From Clostridia bacterium (GTDB lineage: Bacteria; Bacillota; Clostridia; Christensenellales; Aristaeellaceae), in assembly GCA_017469605.1 (NCBI GenBank), contig JAFUGB010000350.1:1-9030 (forward strand): 9,030 bases of DNA, written 5' to 3'. The first letter of the stretch is position 1, and each line of letters begins with the position of its first letter. Under the pieces are notes generated by a model that made no database searches, was not told where the DNA came from, and worked only from the letters and a program-made list of their open reading frames with translations. The position numbers were made by a program, and so were the translations under genes. Positions 5,451-9,030 of this stretch are shown in pieces.

Positions 5451-5804
5451 AATATTCCCACGCCCGGCGTGCCCGAGAGCTTTAAGGTTCTGATCAAGGA
5501 GCTGCAGTCCCTGTGCCTGGACATCAAGGTGCTTAACGAAAAGCGTGAGGTCATTGAGATTCGCGACGACGATGACGATGAAATCAGCGACGCGCCTGTG
5601 CGTTCCGGCCGTGAGGATGATCGCGATGATCTGATCGGCGGCGACAGCGATGTTGAAGTTCCCACCGAATATGAGGATATCGACGATATCACCGATATCG
5701 ACGATGAACTGGGCACCCTGGACGCCCTGGGCGGAGACGACGAAGCTGACTTTGCGGATTTTGACGATCCGCTGTCCGATATTGACGATGACGATATCCA
5801 GTGA
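5451..5804 (+). CDS. rpoB: C-terminal part of RpoB, separated by the TAG codon
   Basis: This is the same frame as rpoB and encodes the expected end of the beta subunit: NIPTPGVPESFKVL, then IKELQSLCLDIKVL, the conserved C-terminal segment that packs against the beta-prime N-terminal region. A 79-residue tail follows with 37 Asp or Glu and only three Arg, ending in TGA at 5802-5804. Conservation right after the TAG shows this is not decayed sequence. No RBS precedes the GTG at 5469 or any other early start, so separate translation is unlikely. It is either part of a full-length RpoB (if the TAG is a base-call error or is read through) or the remnant of a very recent nonsense mutation. Confidence 0.85.
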   Translation, partial: NIPTPGVPESFKVLIKELQSLCLDIKVLNEKREVIEIRDDDDDEISDAPVRSGREDDRDDLIGGDSDVEVPTEYEDIDDITDIDDELGTLDALGGDDEADFADFDDPLSDIDDDDIQ

Positions 5805-5829
5805 ACTGCGAAGGAGAGTGTGAGACGGA

Positions 5830-9030
<3,201 letters not shown>

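Noticed and set aside
5469..5804. A separate small gene starting at GTG 5469 (split beta subunit)
   Set aside because: No ribosome binding site precedes it, and the frame and conservation are those of RpoB itself.

Overview
The window looks like chromosomal DNA of a Bacillota (Firmicutes) bacterium, probably Clostridia-related. The evidence is the clostridial-type N-terminus and internal spacer of RpoB, strong AAGGAGG-like ribosome binding sites, sigma-A-type TTGACA/TATAAT promoters in AT-rich gaps, and GC-rich coding sequence that strongly prefers C or G in third positions. I cannot name a genus.

Layout. Bases 1-50 hold the first 16 codons of an unidentified gene on the minus strand, with its own RBS and promoter. 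A back-to-back promoter at 130-158 drives a two-gene plus-strand unit: deoD (purine nucleoside phosphorylase, 196-903) and, one base later, a DUF523/TudS-type gene (905-1336). This pair suggests a small nucleoside/nucleobase salvage operon.

Bases 1337-2060 form a 724-base gene-free region. Its first part (1354-1739) is a dense run of inverted repeats, bounded on each side by an identical 34-base hairpin. The right-hand copy is followed by a T-rich tract and looks like a working terminator. Two overlapping sigma-A-like promoters (1887-1922) and a roughly 130-base leader then lead into rpoB.

rpoB (from 2061) and rpoC (from 5830, cut off by the window end) encode the beta and beta-prime subunits of RNA polymerase. 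No rplL or other ribosomal protein gene lies directly upstream, so rpoBC appears to be transcribed from its own promoters.

The most surprising feature is an in-frame TAG at 5448-5450 in rpoB. It falls where related beta subunits usually carry an acidic residue, just before the conserved PESFKVL segment. The reading frame beyond it is intact and conserved, and continues through a very acidic tail to a TGA at 5802-5804, 25 bases before rpoC. A sequencing error, a real nonsense mutation and tolerated amber readthrough are all possible; sequence alone cannot decide. The second most interesting feature is the hairpin array at 1354-1739. I see no phage, CRISPR, transposase or defence genes.
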